Below are positions 22,586 to 31,789 of a DNA stretch of 64,000 bases, one piece after another. Origin of the DNA: Pomacea canaliculata. Its lineage: Eukaryota; Mollusca; Gastropoda; Architaenioglossa; Ampullariidae. The notes under the pieces are model-generated. The model had not been told where the DNA came from and ran no database searches. It saw nothing but the letters and a program-made list of their open reading frames with translations. A program made the translations under genes and the position numbers. Position 1 is the first letter of the stretch, and each line of letters begins with the position of its first letter. The stretch is taken from positions 20,369,319 to 20,433,318 of the forward strand of contig NC_037591.1 in NCBI RefSeq assembly GCF_003073045.1. The letters are read 5' to 3'.

Positions 22586-25500
22586 ATGGTAGCTGTAGGG
22601 TCTCTAGAGTTAGTTACAATGGATAAGAAATTTTGTCTAACACGCAGGGAAAAGGGAAAGGAGTTGAAAGAAGCCGGAGTAGAGCGTGGGCTAGTAGGAA
22701 ACGATTTATGGCAGTATATAGACAGAGAGTTGGACAAATGGTGGGAAGAAAAAAAAGAGGAGAAAGATCGAGTCGAGCGCGAGCGAGAAAGAGAGTACGC
22801 TGAACGCGAGAGAGAGTACGTTGAACGCGAGAAAGAACGCGAGAAAGAACGCGAGAGGAGGAGAGCTGAGCGCGAGAGACAGCTAGTAGAACGCGAGAAA
22901 GAGCTAGTAATGCGCGAGTTTATAGAGATATTAGAAGAAATCTGCGAAGAGAAAGGTAAAACTGAGGAAGAGTCACGACAGTTTATAGAGTACAATTTAA
23001 AGGGCTGTCGCTGGGGAACGATAGCCGAAGAGAGAGAGGAAAAGGCTAGAGTAGAGGAGGAAGATAGAGTTGCACGCGAACGCGCGCTCGAACGGGTCAA
23101 AAGCCAGAAGGCTGAAAAGGAAAAGAAAGAGCGAACCAAGCGCGAGAAAGAGCGAGAATTTCTGCGAGAGGTGTGCCGGCTAGGCGGAGTCAGCTTAGAT
23201 GATAGTGATCCGGCCGAGGCAGGTACTTACAGGTCAGAGCGCGGGGTGGCGCCCGCTGTTAGCTGTTCTAGGTGTGGGGGTGCAGGGCATGACCCGAGGT
23301 CTTGTCCCCAACAGTCCGACAGGCTGAGGAGATCTGTAGGTGTGAAGTGTTACGACTGCAGGGTGGTAGGGCACTATGCGCGCAGTTGTCCCCGTGGTTA
23401 CGAGTTGCGTGAGGCTGTAACCACGAGGGGGGAGAAGCTAGCTAGCGAGGTAGATGCTAGCGACGCATACGCTAGTGACAGGAGTGCTACCGATGTACAG
23501 GTTAGCGACGTAGGGCCTGGCGATGCGGTGACCAGCGGCGCGTATACTAGTGGTAGAAATGCTGCTGATGTTAAGGTTAACGAAGTGAATCCTAGCAAGG
23601 AAGAAGCTAGAGGAGTAGAAACTGGCGAGCAGGCCAGCGGGAAGGAGGGGGTTTTCCCAGGAGGGGGGACTACCCGTGAGAGAGGAGGGTTAGGAGGTGT
23701 AGAGTTTCCTAATCTCCTCGTGAGCGAAGCCGGGCACAGTCACGCTGTTAGGCAACTGCAGGTACAGGACCAGGGTCTTAGGAAGGCGCGAGAGCTGGTT
23801 AGCGGTACTAGGGCATTGCAGGCAGCAGGAAGTGGCGATCGCGAGAGGCGAGTGCCGGTTGGTAGTGCGGATCTGCTGCAGGCGGGCGACAGCGGCCATC
23901 GTGAGATGCGAGCGCCGACTGTCGTTAGAGAACCGCTGCAGACAGGTGACAGTGGCAGTCTTGGAGACCAAGTGCCAACTGTCGTTAGAGGGCCGCTGCA
24001 GGCGGTTGACAACGGCCATCGTGAGATGCGGGCGCCGATTGTCGTCAGAGAACCGCTGCAGGCGGATGACACTGGCAAACTTGAGGAACAAGTGCCAGCT
24101 GTCAGTGAAGCGCAGTTGCAGGCAAGAGACAGTGACAGCCCGGAGGGGCGAGTGTCAGCTGTCAGGGAAGTGCCGTTACAGGCAAGGGACAGTGGCAGTC
24201 CGGAGGGACCAATGCCAGCTGTCAGGAGCGTGCTGTTGCGGGCCAAAGACAACGGTGATCCTGGAGGGTGGGAGCCGACGGTCTTTGAGGTGCCGTTGCA
24301 GACGGGAGACACTGGCAATCTTGAGGAACAAGTGCTAGCTGTCAAGGAAGTACTGTTGCAGCCTGGTGTCAGTGACAGTCCAGAGAGACTGGTGCCAACT
24401 GTCGAGAGAGGTACAGACTGGCACCGACTGGTACGAACCAAAGACGGCGATGATCCTGGAGGCCAGGATCCAAAGGTCTTTGAGGTGCCAGTGCAGACAG
24501 GAGACACTAGCGATCCCGAGTGGGGGGTGCTAGCTGTCCGTTGCGTCCCAGTGATCGCAGACGGCGAGTCGGGCTTAGGTGTGAGACCGGCAGTATCGCC
24601 AGCGAAGAGGGACGGGGAGGTGTGGGTGACTATACAGACAGTGGTTGTCAAAGTAAGCCCCACACTCACAGAATGTGCGGAAACTTTCAGAAGTGACCGC
24701 ACGGTCGGAGCCGTACAGATGAAGAGGCACGACGAGATGCATCGGGAGGTGCAGCAGCTGGAGGAAGCCATTCGTCGCAGTAATACAACATATGAAGCGG
24801 CGAAGAGACTGGAGCAAGCAAAGCAGGAAGAGTTGCAAGATTTGCTTCGAGCGATTGCAGACAGAGAGCGGGAACATAAAGACGCCCGAAAGGCTCTGAA
24901 TCGTGTGCGGAAGAAAATTAGAAAAGAGGAGAACAAACTCAACAAGTTAGTGTCTAAAACAAACGCCAACCTGGGTCGGATTCGGCCAGATCCGGACAGG
25001 AAGCAAGAGCTGGATAGAACAAGTCAGTCACGTCTACAGCGCAGAAAGGAGGCCAGCAATATGTATGCAAATGAGGAGAAGTTTGGTGACATGCAAAACC
25101 CTATTCATAGACTAGAGAAGAAGATGGGGGAACGCAACAAGAAGAAGAATGAAATGGCCAAGGCTGCATCAGCGTTATTAGAGGGAGCACAGAGGCTCCA
25201 CACAGAATCAGTTGAGGGTCAGGAACTCTTAAAGGAAGAGCAAGCCTGGTACGAAAACACGCTGACTGACATTCAGCAACTGATGGGGCCGAGAAAACAG
25301 CTGCTACAAGAAAATCAAGAGAAGCGGCAGTTGAAGCTCACCTATGCGATGCAGAAGCTGGAGCAGAGTGAGCTGGAGAGCTTACAGACACAACTTGCAG
25401 AGGAAACGAGTGACTCTGAGAGAGTCCGAGTAGGTGTGAAAATGCACTACCAGTTGGAGGCAAGGGTAAAATCGCCACAGAATGCATCAGACTGGCGGCT

Positions 25501-26557
25501 TGCGCAGAGACCTACAGCCAGGTCAGCAAGCCAGCGAACCCAGCGGGGTAAGAGGTCAAGAAGGCGTGACCGGCGAAGGCACGCGTCCTCACGGCTGGGG
25601 TCGGATAGGACATCACGTGATGTCAGCAAGAAAGGTTTGGTTACATCGGAAGGGATAGGTAAAGCGCTTTTCACCTCAGGTAGCCATCGCGAAAGGGTGC
25701 AGCGTGCCCGGAAGGGGGTGGGCGGCGCCTTGATGAGGACACCGCGAGTAGGTCCGGTGTGGGAACGTCAACGCGTTGCTCATGGCAACGCACAGGTAGT
25801 AAGTAGCCTGCGTTATCAGAAGTCGTTGCACCGCCAGAAAGAAGTAAACTGGCTAGGTAGGGATTTAGCAGCAGAAGTCGGTAGATCTCAAGTAACCTGG
25901 AGGTTGACAAAGGCAGAACTGCACAATAATAACCGACTGGTGATGGGGTCGCTGCTCATCCAGAAGTACGACGCCCACTTTACACACAGTCCGGGCGAAG
26001 TTCGAGGTGTAGGAACAAATAGCGTAGGAAGAGAATCGAGTTTGGCAATAGCGGAAATTGCAGGAGAGGGTGCGACAGGGGACACGGACGGGGAAGCCGA
26101 CCGTATGTCGCATGTAGATAGAAATCAGCCGATTGCGGTGTCGGCGAGGAACAGTAAGACGCGCGGTAACCAAAACAAAGCGGTCCGCGGTCAGGGTACG
26201 GTTGGTTGGCTATCAACGAACAGCGTCGGTAGGGTAATTAACCCAGGGGGAAGAGCGGTACGCGCTGCCTGTCAACCTGATCCGATCATCGATGGTTCAG
26301 TAAAGAAACTGTTCAGTGAGCAAGATGACGTAGGCCTTACACAGGGTAGGGTCAAGTTTAGTGATGTCAGGTCAAGTATAGTGCCGGACATACACGGGCC
26401 GAAGGGCGGCGTTAGTCATGTCACATGTGCGGGGTTAGCATACGGCTTGACAGCATTGGATAGTGTGCAAAGATTCATTCCGTACTGGGCCGAATGGGAT
26501 CTTTGGAAGCGAAACGACCGCAAGATAGAACTAGGCGAGTCGCGTGTGCGTGGGTAA
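22586..26557 (+). CDS. Gag-like polyprotein of the LTR element
   Basis: 1,323 codons from the first ATG (22586); a second in-frame ATG near 22619 is also possible. The N-terminal part is strongly charged, with Arg-Glu-rich helices (about residues 50-110 and 150-200) that should form coiled coils. Two CCHC zinc knuckles of the form C-x2-C-x4-H-x4-C follow at about 227-240 and 255-268, the hallmark of a nucleocapsid that binds RNA. Residues about 412-655 are a tandem array of a 20-residue unit. A second long charged coiled-coil stretch spans about 710-950, followed by a basic, glycine-rich tail. No capsid fold can be recognised by eye and no protease or polymerase motif is present. Inference: it makes a particle-forming or RNA-packaging protein supplied in trans with enzymes. 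Such a length is far above a typical Ty3/Gypsy Gag. Confidence 0.8.
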   Translation: MVAVGSLELVTMDKKFCLTRREKGKELKEAGVERGLVGNDLWQYIDRELDKWWEEKKEEKDRVEREREREYAEREREYVEREKEREKERERRRAERERQLVEREKELVMREFIEILEEICEEKGKTEEESRQFIEYNLKGCRWGTIAEEREEKARVEEEDRVARERALERVKSQKAEKEKKERTKREKEREFLREVCRLGGVSLDDSDPAEAGTYRSERGVAPAVSCSRCGGAGHDPRSCPQQSDRLRRSVGVKCYDCRVVGHYARSCPRGYELREAVTTRGEKLASEVDASDAYASDRSATDVQVSDVGPGDAVTSGAYTSGRNAADVKVNEVNPSKEEARGVETGEQASGKEGVFPGGGTTRERGGLGGVEFPNLLVSEAGHSHAVRQLQVQDQGLRKARELVSGTRALQAAGSGDRERRVPVGSADLLQAGDSGHREMRAPTVVREPLQTGDSGSLGDQVPTVVRGPLQAVDNGHREMRAPIVVREPLQADDTGKLEEQVPAVSEAQLQARDSDSPEGRVSAVREVPLQARDSGSPEGPMPAVRSVLLRAKDNGDPGGWEPTVFEVPLQTGDTGNLEEQVLAVKEVLLQPGVSDSPERLVPTVERGTDWHRLVRTKDGDDPGGQDPKVFEVPVQTGDTSDPEWGVLAVRCVPVIADGESGLGVRPAVSPAKRDGEVWVTIQTVVVKVSPTLTECAETFRSDRTVGAVQMKRHDEMHREVQQLEEAIRRSNTTYEAAKRLEQAKQEELQDLLRAIADREREHKDARKALNRVRKKIRKEENKLNKLVSKTNANLGRIRPDPDRKQELDRTSQSRLQRRKEASNMYANEEKFGDMQNPIHRLEKKMGERNKKKNEMAKAASALLEGAQRLHTESVEGQELLKEEQAWYENTLTDIQQLMGPRKQLLQENQEKRQLKLTYAMQKLEQSELESLQTQLAEETSDSERVRVGVKMHYQLEARVKSPQNASDWRLAQRPTARSASQRTQRGKRSRRRDRRRHASSRLGSDRTSRDVSKKGLVTSEGIGKALFTSGSHRERVQRARKGVGGALMRTPRVGPVWERQRVAHGNAQVVSSLRYQKSLHRQKEVNWLGRDLAAEVGRSQVTWRLTKAELHNNNRLVMGSLLIQKYDAHFTHSPGEVRGVGTNSVGRESSLAIAEIAGEGATGDTDGEADRMSHVDRNQPIAVSARNSKTRGNQNKAVRGQGTVGWLSTNSVGRVINPGGRAVRAACQPDPIIDGSVKKLFSEQDDVGLTQGRVKFSDVRSSIVPDIHGPKGGVSHVTCAGLAYGLTALDSVQRFIPYWAEWDLWKRNDRKIELGESRVRG
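23821..24550 (+). repeat. 60-bp tandem array inside the Gag-like frame
   Basis: About 10 to 12 imperfect copies of a 60-bp unit in perfect reading register, each encoding a variant of LQAxDSGxxExxxPxVxExP. Copies differ by many substitutions but almost never in length, so the frame has been kept open. One irregular unit occurs near 24410-24440. Confidence 0.9.
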
Positions 26558-26794
26558 GCACACCTCTAGGCTCTGTAGGTCGTGTAAATATTTATTCATG
26601 TATACGATTTTGAAGATTTGCGTTTGGGGTATCTCTCTACAGTAGGTAGAGTACCCAGTAGTTGGTTGTTTCATGAAAGCGGCAAGAACGTGTTACTGGA
26701 AGCGTGTCGCTCAGAATGTATGGAAGTTTTGATAATAGTTTTAGGCTTCACTGTTGTTTTGGCCTGATTTTTAAGCAAAACCCCAGGTTTTACT

Positions 26795-26808
26795 CTTGAG
26801 TAGGGGGG
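26795..26808 (+). other. Polypurine tract of the LTR element
   Basis: A purine-rich run (GAGTAGGGGGG) lies directly against the start of the 3-prime LTR, the expected place for the plus-strand primer. Confidence 0.75.
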
Positions 26809-28176
26809 TGTCATGAACCAACCTGGTTCAAGGCCACAACAACAGTCGAAGCGGGTATACATAATTACAGGGGGGCCGTGGTCAATGGAAGCGGACAGCG
26901 AGAGGAAGCCTTTCTGTCCGTTTCTACTTGAAAGATCGCCGTGGTTGATAGAGGCGATCGAGGCCCAGGGTAAGCGGTTAGATAATTACAGGTGGGCCGC
27001 GGTCCATGAAAGCGGACAGTGGAGGGAAGCCTCTCTGTTCGTTTTCATTGATGTGACAGGTCACCTCGATTGATGGAGGTGATATAGGCCCATGGTAAGG
27101 GGGTGTAAGGTGTAGTAGTAGAGAATAGCGCGGTGGTCAGTAGTGGCCTTAGTACTAGAGAGATAGCGTTAGGACCGGGGACGAGGGGTGGCGAGTAGCC
27201 ACGTGGCCTGGTAGTATATAGTTAGGGTTAGAGGGTTAGTCGGGGCTTTTTCCCTCGTGTTCCAGCAGAGACATAGTCTCTGAGTGATTGTCAGTCGCAG
27301 GCAGCAGGTCTGAAATAGGGAAGCCCGTTCAGTCAGAACGTATCACTACCTGCTGGCACTTGTGATCTGGTGGAGTAGAGAGGAAGGTGTGCGCTGTAAC
27401 CAAGGGTTAATTCTCCCATCGACAAGTGAGGGAGTTTACTGTGTCCTGCAGCAAGACGTGCGAGGCAGCGGTTGGCAGACCCCACCGTGCCACCGGTCCA
27501 GTATGGTCATCTACAGAACAGCCTACAGTCATCTCTACTACGAATATCGTCGCTGCATCCATTGCCTGGGGCAACTGTGATGGGACAGTGACAAGGAATC
27601 GTCTAGGAGACCCGGTGTATGCAGGCAGCTGCACCCGTCTTCGGGAAATAACGACTTCCAGTTCAGGAGTCAGCGCTACTACGAGTATCGTCGCTGCATC
27701 CGTTGCCTGGGGCAACCGTGGTGGGACAGTGACAAGGAATCGCCGAGAAGCCCAGGTGTACGCAGTCAGCTACACCCATCTTCAGGGAGCAACGGGCGAA
27801 GCAGTCGAGTGGGACTATCAGTGCGATATTATTCCAAGACTGTGAATTGTGTGTCAGGGACGGACCGCGTGTCCGGACTTATGTGCAGATACGTGCGGAT
27901 ACGTAAGATCATATTATTTTCTCAATTCATTGTTTAATTGTCTTCATGTCAACCTAATGTGCTTTTGTTTTAATTATAATCTTTTACATGTACACTGTCG
28001 TGTCAGTTGAGTGTTGCGCACGCGGGTGTGACTGTTAGTCAGGACGCGTGCGGACGTGTGAACGGGCGGTTGAGAGGTGAGGGTGAAAGCGGGCGGAGCG
28101 AGCCAGCCAGAGTGACCCCTTTCCCCTAAGGGCGAGTGAGGCCCATCCCTCTACAGCCACGCACCGTTTCATCACA
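26809..28176 (+). repeat. 3-prime LTR
   Basis: 1,368 bp. It matches the 5-prime LTR almost base for base except that it carries about 121 bp more near its start. There two diverged units of about 120 bp, each beginning ATAATTACAGG, stand in tandem (about 26858-27110). The 5-prime LTR has one unit that starts like the first and continues like the second, as expected from recombination between them. The rest, including the 141-bp duplication and the TG...CA ends, is shared. Confidence 0.9.
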
Positions 28177-28237
28177 GTGTAACTGTGGAGTAACAACTGA
28201 TCTCTTTATACTTTCACCTTTGTTGCCTCGCTGGTTG

Positions 28238-28432
28238 TACGTTCATATCTATCGTCTTGCTTACTGTCATTTAACATCTGTTGTATGCTAATTGTAATTC
28301 ACAGTACTTTCATATCTATCGTCTTACTGTCATTTAACATCTGTTGTATGCTAATTGTAATTCACAGTACTTTCATATCTCTCGTCTTGCTGACTGTAAC
28401 TTGACATCTGTTGTATGCTGATTGTCATTCCC
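28238..28432. repeat. Tandem repeat, three copies of a 62-66-bp unit
   Basis: Three adjacent copies contain TTCATATCT...CGTCTT and ACATCTGTTGTATGCT. The first two are very similar; the third has diverged. The array starts about 60 bp beyond the LTR element and is not part of it. Confidence 0.85.
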
Positions 28433-29585
28433 ACCATAACCGGAATGATTGTCATCTCGGCCACAAGTCCTACAATTCAACTTCACAACTGTGAGCAAAC
28501 AGTCCGCTCGCTCGTATTTCAACTAACAGTTCAGCCATCCGACTATCGATACCCAGTCAACCTCACAACAATGAGGTGTTATATATACATATAGCGATGA
28601 TCAATATGAGAGATTGTTAGATGTTAATGCTTGTTAACGGCAAATCCCCCGAGAGACAGTTTACTGTCGGTTGTTGACAGAACCTTAGACAGACCTTCGT
28701 CACTTGTTTGCTCTTTGTTCTGGTCAAACTGATTTTCGATTTTGTCGTGCAAACAAGCCATCCACAATAGCACAGACCTACATTTCCCCACCTCAAGCAA
28801 ATCCCAATACAGATATTTTCGAATCACCTTTTGATTCCCAGTCACGCATGACTAGAGCTGGACATGACTACAAGAGAAAAACACGAAAGCAGTGTAAACT
28901 CTACCAGAAAAAATGATTTAGAAAAATTAGGTACCTAAGATGTAAGGACCCAGAGTTTTATTCTGAACAATCTTAACAAGATTAATAGTCATAAAAGAAA
29001 GTAGACAGGTCCCTTCAGGACCAGTATATCCAGAACTGGATAGGAGAACTCGAATATAAACAAATTTATCCAAATTATAGAATGTTTAAAAGTACTTTTG
29101 TACTAGAACCTTACTTAAATAAACATGTACTGATATATTTTTAATATCTCAATACCATAGAGAAGGTGGTAGAATAGAGAATCTTGAATCTTGCTATGTG
29201 CGGGTTCATGACCTCGTTAGACTGGATGACAGCTGGAAAGTCGTCTAACGTGAAGCAGCCAACCACTGCTGACAGTTCAGCCACTGTCTAGTCAATCTAG
29301 TCAATCTAGTGTCTACAGCCGCCATCAGATTAATCACGTGACGTGCGACTTATCAGTTGTGACTCTCGCCTCTCAAGATCCGCTTTGCATTATGACATAA
29401 CGACATAACGACATAATGCTGCTGTAGACCTGCTGTACTTACAGTCATCTGCACTTTACAGTCATCTGCACTTTACAGCCATCGGCACCAGTCTTGAACA
29501 GAAGAGGCCTGCATGTCCTCCTAGTCACGACAGTAAGGAGGGAGAGACATCACTGACAATAAGTAAACATTTGTTTTATTTCTAG
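28433..29585. other. Region upstream of the calexcitin-like gene
   Basis: No gene is supported. Short direct repeats occur at about 29288-29310 (CAATCTAGT) and 29449-29490 (ACAGTCATCTGCACTTT). The promoter and first untranslated exon of the gene at 29609 probably lie here, since its first coding exon opens behind a splice acceptor at 29584-29585. Confidence 0.4.
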
Positions 29586-29608
29586 GCGGCGCTTCTTCCA
29601 ACAAGAGA

Positions 29609-31633
29609 ATGGGTTTGTTCGTGTCAGTACCGGATCTGTCAGAATTTCAAAAGAGGAAACTGCTACATGAGTTTACTACTTTCTTTGGTACGTATGACTT
29701 CTGGGTCTTCTGTCGTTTGTAGCATGTCGGTTATGTTCTGGAGACATGGGAGACTTGATAGAAAGTTATTTTCTGAATGCTGCAGATTAACGCAGAAACT
29801 AATGTACATTGCTAACATTACAATTACATTAACAAAATATGTGTCGCAGACATTAACAAGGATGGTGTCTTGGAATGGAAGGATTTTGATATGGCCAGAC
29901 AAGTGAGTTACTTTTGAGTGTATTTGTGGTCGTTGGAAACTCACCCCCTCCCGCTCATGCCTATAATTATAATCTTGCACTGTTAGTGTTATCTGAAGGG
30001 ATAGACAGATGATCATATCATACATTCCAGTCCCAATCCTAAGAGAAACCACAGATGTTTTAAAGAGAGCAGCTACATTTGCTTATTTGTGAGCTTAACA
30101 TACACCTCACTGTTCAACAAGCAAGGCTTAGGCTGGATTCTGACATCTAATATATGTTTACTGTTAAATATTTTAATACACTCTTTTAGCAAGTATTTTA
30201 GAACTAACTTAACATACCTATATGTTTTTTGAAACATGCCGCTGTTACAGTATACGCAGTTAGTGATTTGTATTCTCCAATGGCATCATCAACTTTTCTC
30301 TGGAATCAAAGACCCTTACAGCAATTATCTCCTGCAGTCCGTCTGTCTGTCTGTATGTTTTCTTGAATATATTAGTGAACTGACGTCTTTCTGAAACTTG
30401 TCTGTATAACGTTATATCTCAAAACCCACAGAGAATATGTCATTTGAGCGGCTGGAAGGAGGGATCGGAAAAATTCATCAAAACACAAGAACTCTTCATC
30501 GAAATATGGAGGCGACTGCAAGATGAAGGGGACAAAAATCTTGATGGTCGAATAAGCGCCGAAGAATGGGTAAGATTTTTGTTTTGTTTTGTCTGTTTGT
30601 CTGTATCATGCAGTTTACTTTGCGGCGATTTACCCTAGAACCTCAAACATGTCCACATGATACCCTATCCTTTAACAGTAAAAGTATAAGTATTTGCATA
30701 ATTTTAATAGTTGTGAAAGACTGTCTACATCTAGGAGTTACTTTTGTCGCAGCTAAGTATGTGGCAGAAGTTCCACAGAGAAAACGTGGCTGAGCAAAAG
30801 AACAAAGTGGACACAGAGAACAAGATACCAGACTGGCTGCAGCGATACGTCGAATACAAGTTCAACCTTTACGACAGAACGGGTGAGATTGTATTCACTG
30901 TGGTTGTTGTTGTTTTGTTTTTTTTCAAACAAGATTTTCGAGCACATGGTGGGACACCTATGTTTGTCCAGTTTTTCACGCACGTGTGATGCTTGGTGTG
31001 TGCAGGCGACGGCGTCATCGACACGGAGGAGTTCGAATATGTGTTGTCCGACTTCGGTGTGTCCTCCAAGGATGCCAGGACCTGCTACCTGCTGTTTTCA
31101 AATGTGGGTAGCGACACAGTGTACATTGCTCCATTATACTTACTGCCAATGACCATCGCGAACTGGAAATAAGATAGAACAAGGCGGGCAAGCAGGTTGG
31201 GGGGAGTAAATACTCATGTGTTCAGGAAGTGTATGTATGTGGAGTCGGGAAGTAACTACTAAAAAGGAGGGAGGGATGGAGAGGGAGAAGAATGAAGAAG
31301 AATTAAGGTAGTAAAAAAGATCGAATGACCCACAGACAAATGGAAGGACCCTGTAAGTGATGTAAATAAGTTTCATATGCAAGTGTCATGTGTAAGTGAT
31401 GTTAAAAAATGGCGTTTGCTGAGTGGCGGTGATGGTTGCGATAATGGCGTTGATGGCAGTCAATCAGATGTGTGGCGCTGTTACAGAACCACGAGAAGAA
31501 GGTGGACCTGGACTACTTCAAGACCCTGTCGGCTGAGTACTACCGCTCCGACGACCCTAGCGCCCTAGGGAATTTCATCACGGGAAAACTGGACTTCGAG
31601 CAGGGCAAGTCACAGGCAACAAACAAGAACTGA
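29609..31633 (+). CDS. Calexcitin-like / sarcoplasmic calcium-binding protein
   Basis: Six exons: 29609-29687, 29850-29902, 30432-30569, 30753-30882, 31006-31103, 31487-31633. All junctions are GT-AG with matching phase and give 214 residues. The product starts MGLFVSVPDLSEFQKRKLL. It has three intact EF-hand loops: DINKDGVLEWKD, DKNLDGRISAEE and DRTGDGVIDTEE; a fourth site near the C-terminus (NHEKKVDLDYF) has lost the calcium ligands. The order, the ICHLSGW segment between loops one and two, and Asp at position 12 of loop one match molluscan calexcitin and invertebrate sarcoplasmic calcium-binding proteins. Known role of the family: cytosolic calcium buffering or sensing in neurons and muscle. 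A poly(A) signal AATAAA is at 31765. An untranslated exon should precede 29586. The start choice is the first ATG in frame. Confidence 0.9.
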
Positions 31634-31764
31634 CCAGTCTGTCCACTGGCACCCGCCCTTGGATTTTTATACAACCGATAGTGTGGTCTGGACAGTTAGC
31701 CGTGTTTTCTGTGCGTACCTTGCTGAGAAACTTGTCATACTATATACTCTGATAGAGAGCTAGA

Positions 31765-31770
31765 AATAAA
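31765..31770 (+). terminator. Poly(A) signal of the calexcitin-like gene
   Basis: A perfect AATAAA lies 132 bp after the stop codon of the EF-hand gene. Confidence 0.6.
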
Positions 31771-31789
31771 TGTGTCTGCGCTGTATTAA

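Larger units (their letters stand above)
21054..28176 (+). mobile_element. Gag-only LTR retroelement, Ty3/Gypsy-like, non-autonomous
   Basis: A 7.1-kb element bounded by two long direct repeats that begin TGTCATGAACC and end TTTCATCACA. The 5-bp duplication GTGTA flanks it exactly (21049-21053 and 28177-28181). Parts in order: 5-prime LTR (21054-22300), primer binding site (22303-22320), leader, one Gag-like frame (22586-26557), polypurine tract just before 26809, and 3-prime LTR (26809-28176). No protease, reverse transcriptase, RNase H or integrase segment is recognisable, so it should depend on another element for those functions. The LTRs are almost identical where they can be compared, so insertion is recent. 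Within its own gag-only plan it looks whole. Assignment to Ty3/Gypsy rests on the 5-bp duplication, the TG...CA ends and the CCHC Gag, and is an inference. Confidence 0.85.

Noticed and set aside
23740-24969. 409-codon minus-strand frame opposite the Gag-like frame
   Set aside because: It mirrors the 60-bp repeats and the biased codon use of the plus-strand frame; its Ser/Thr/Leu composition is what the complement would give.
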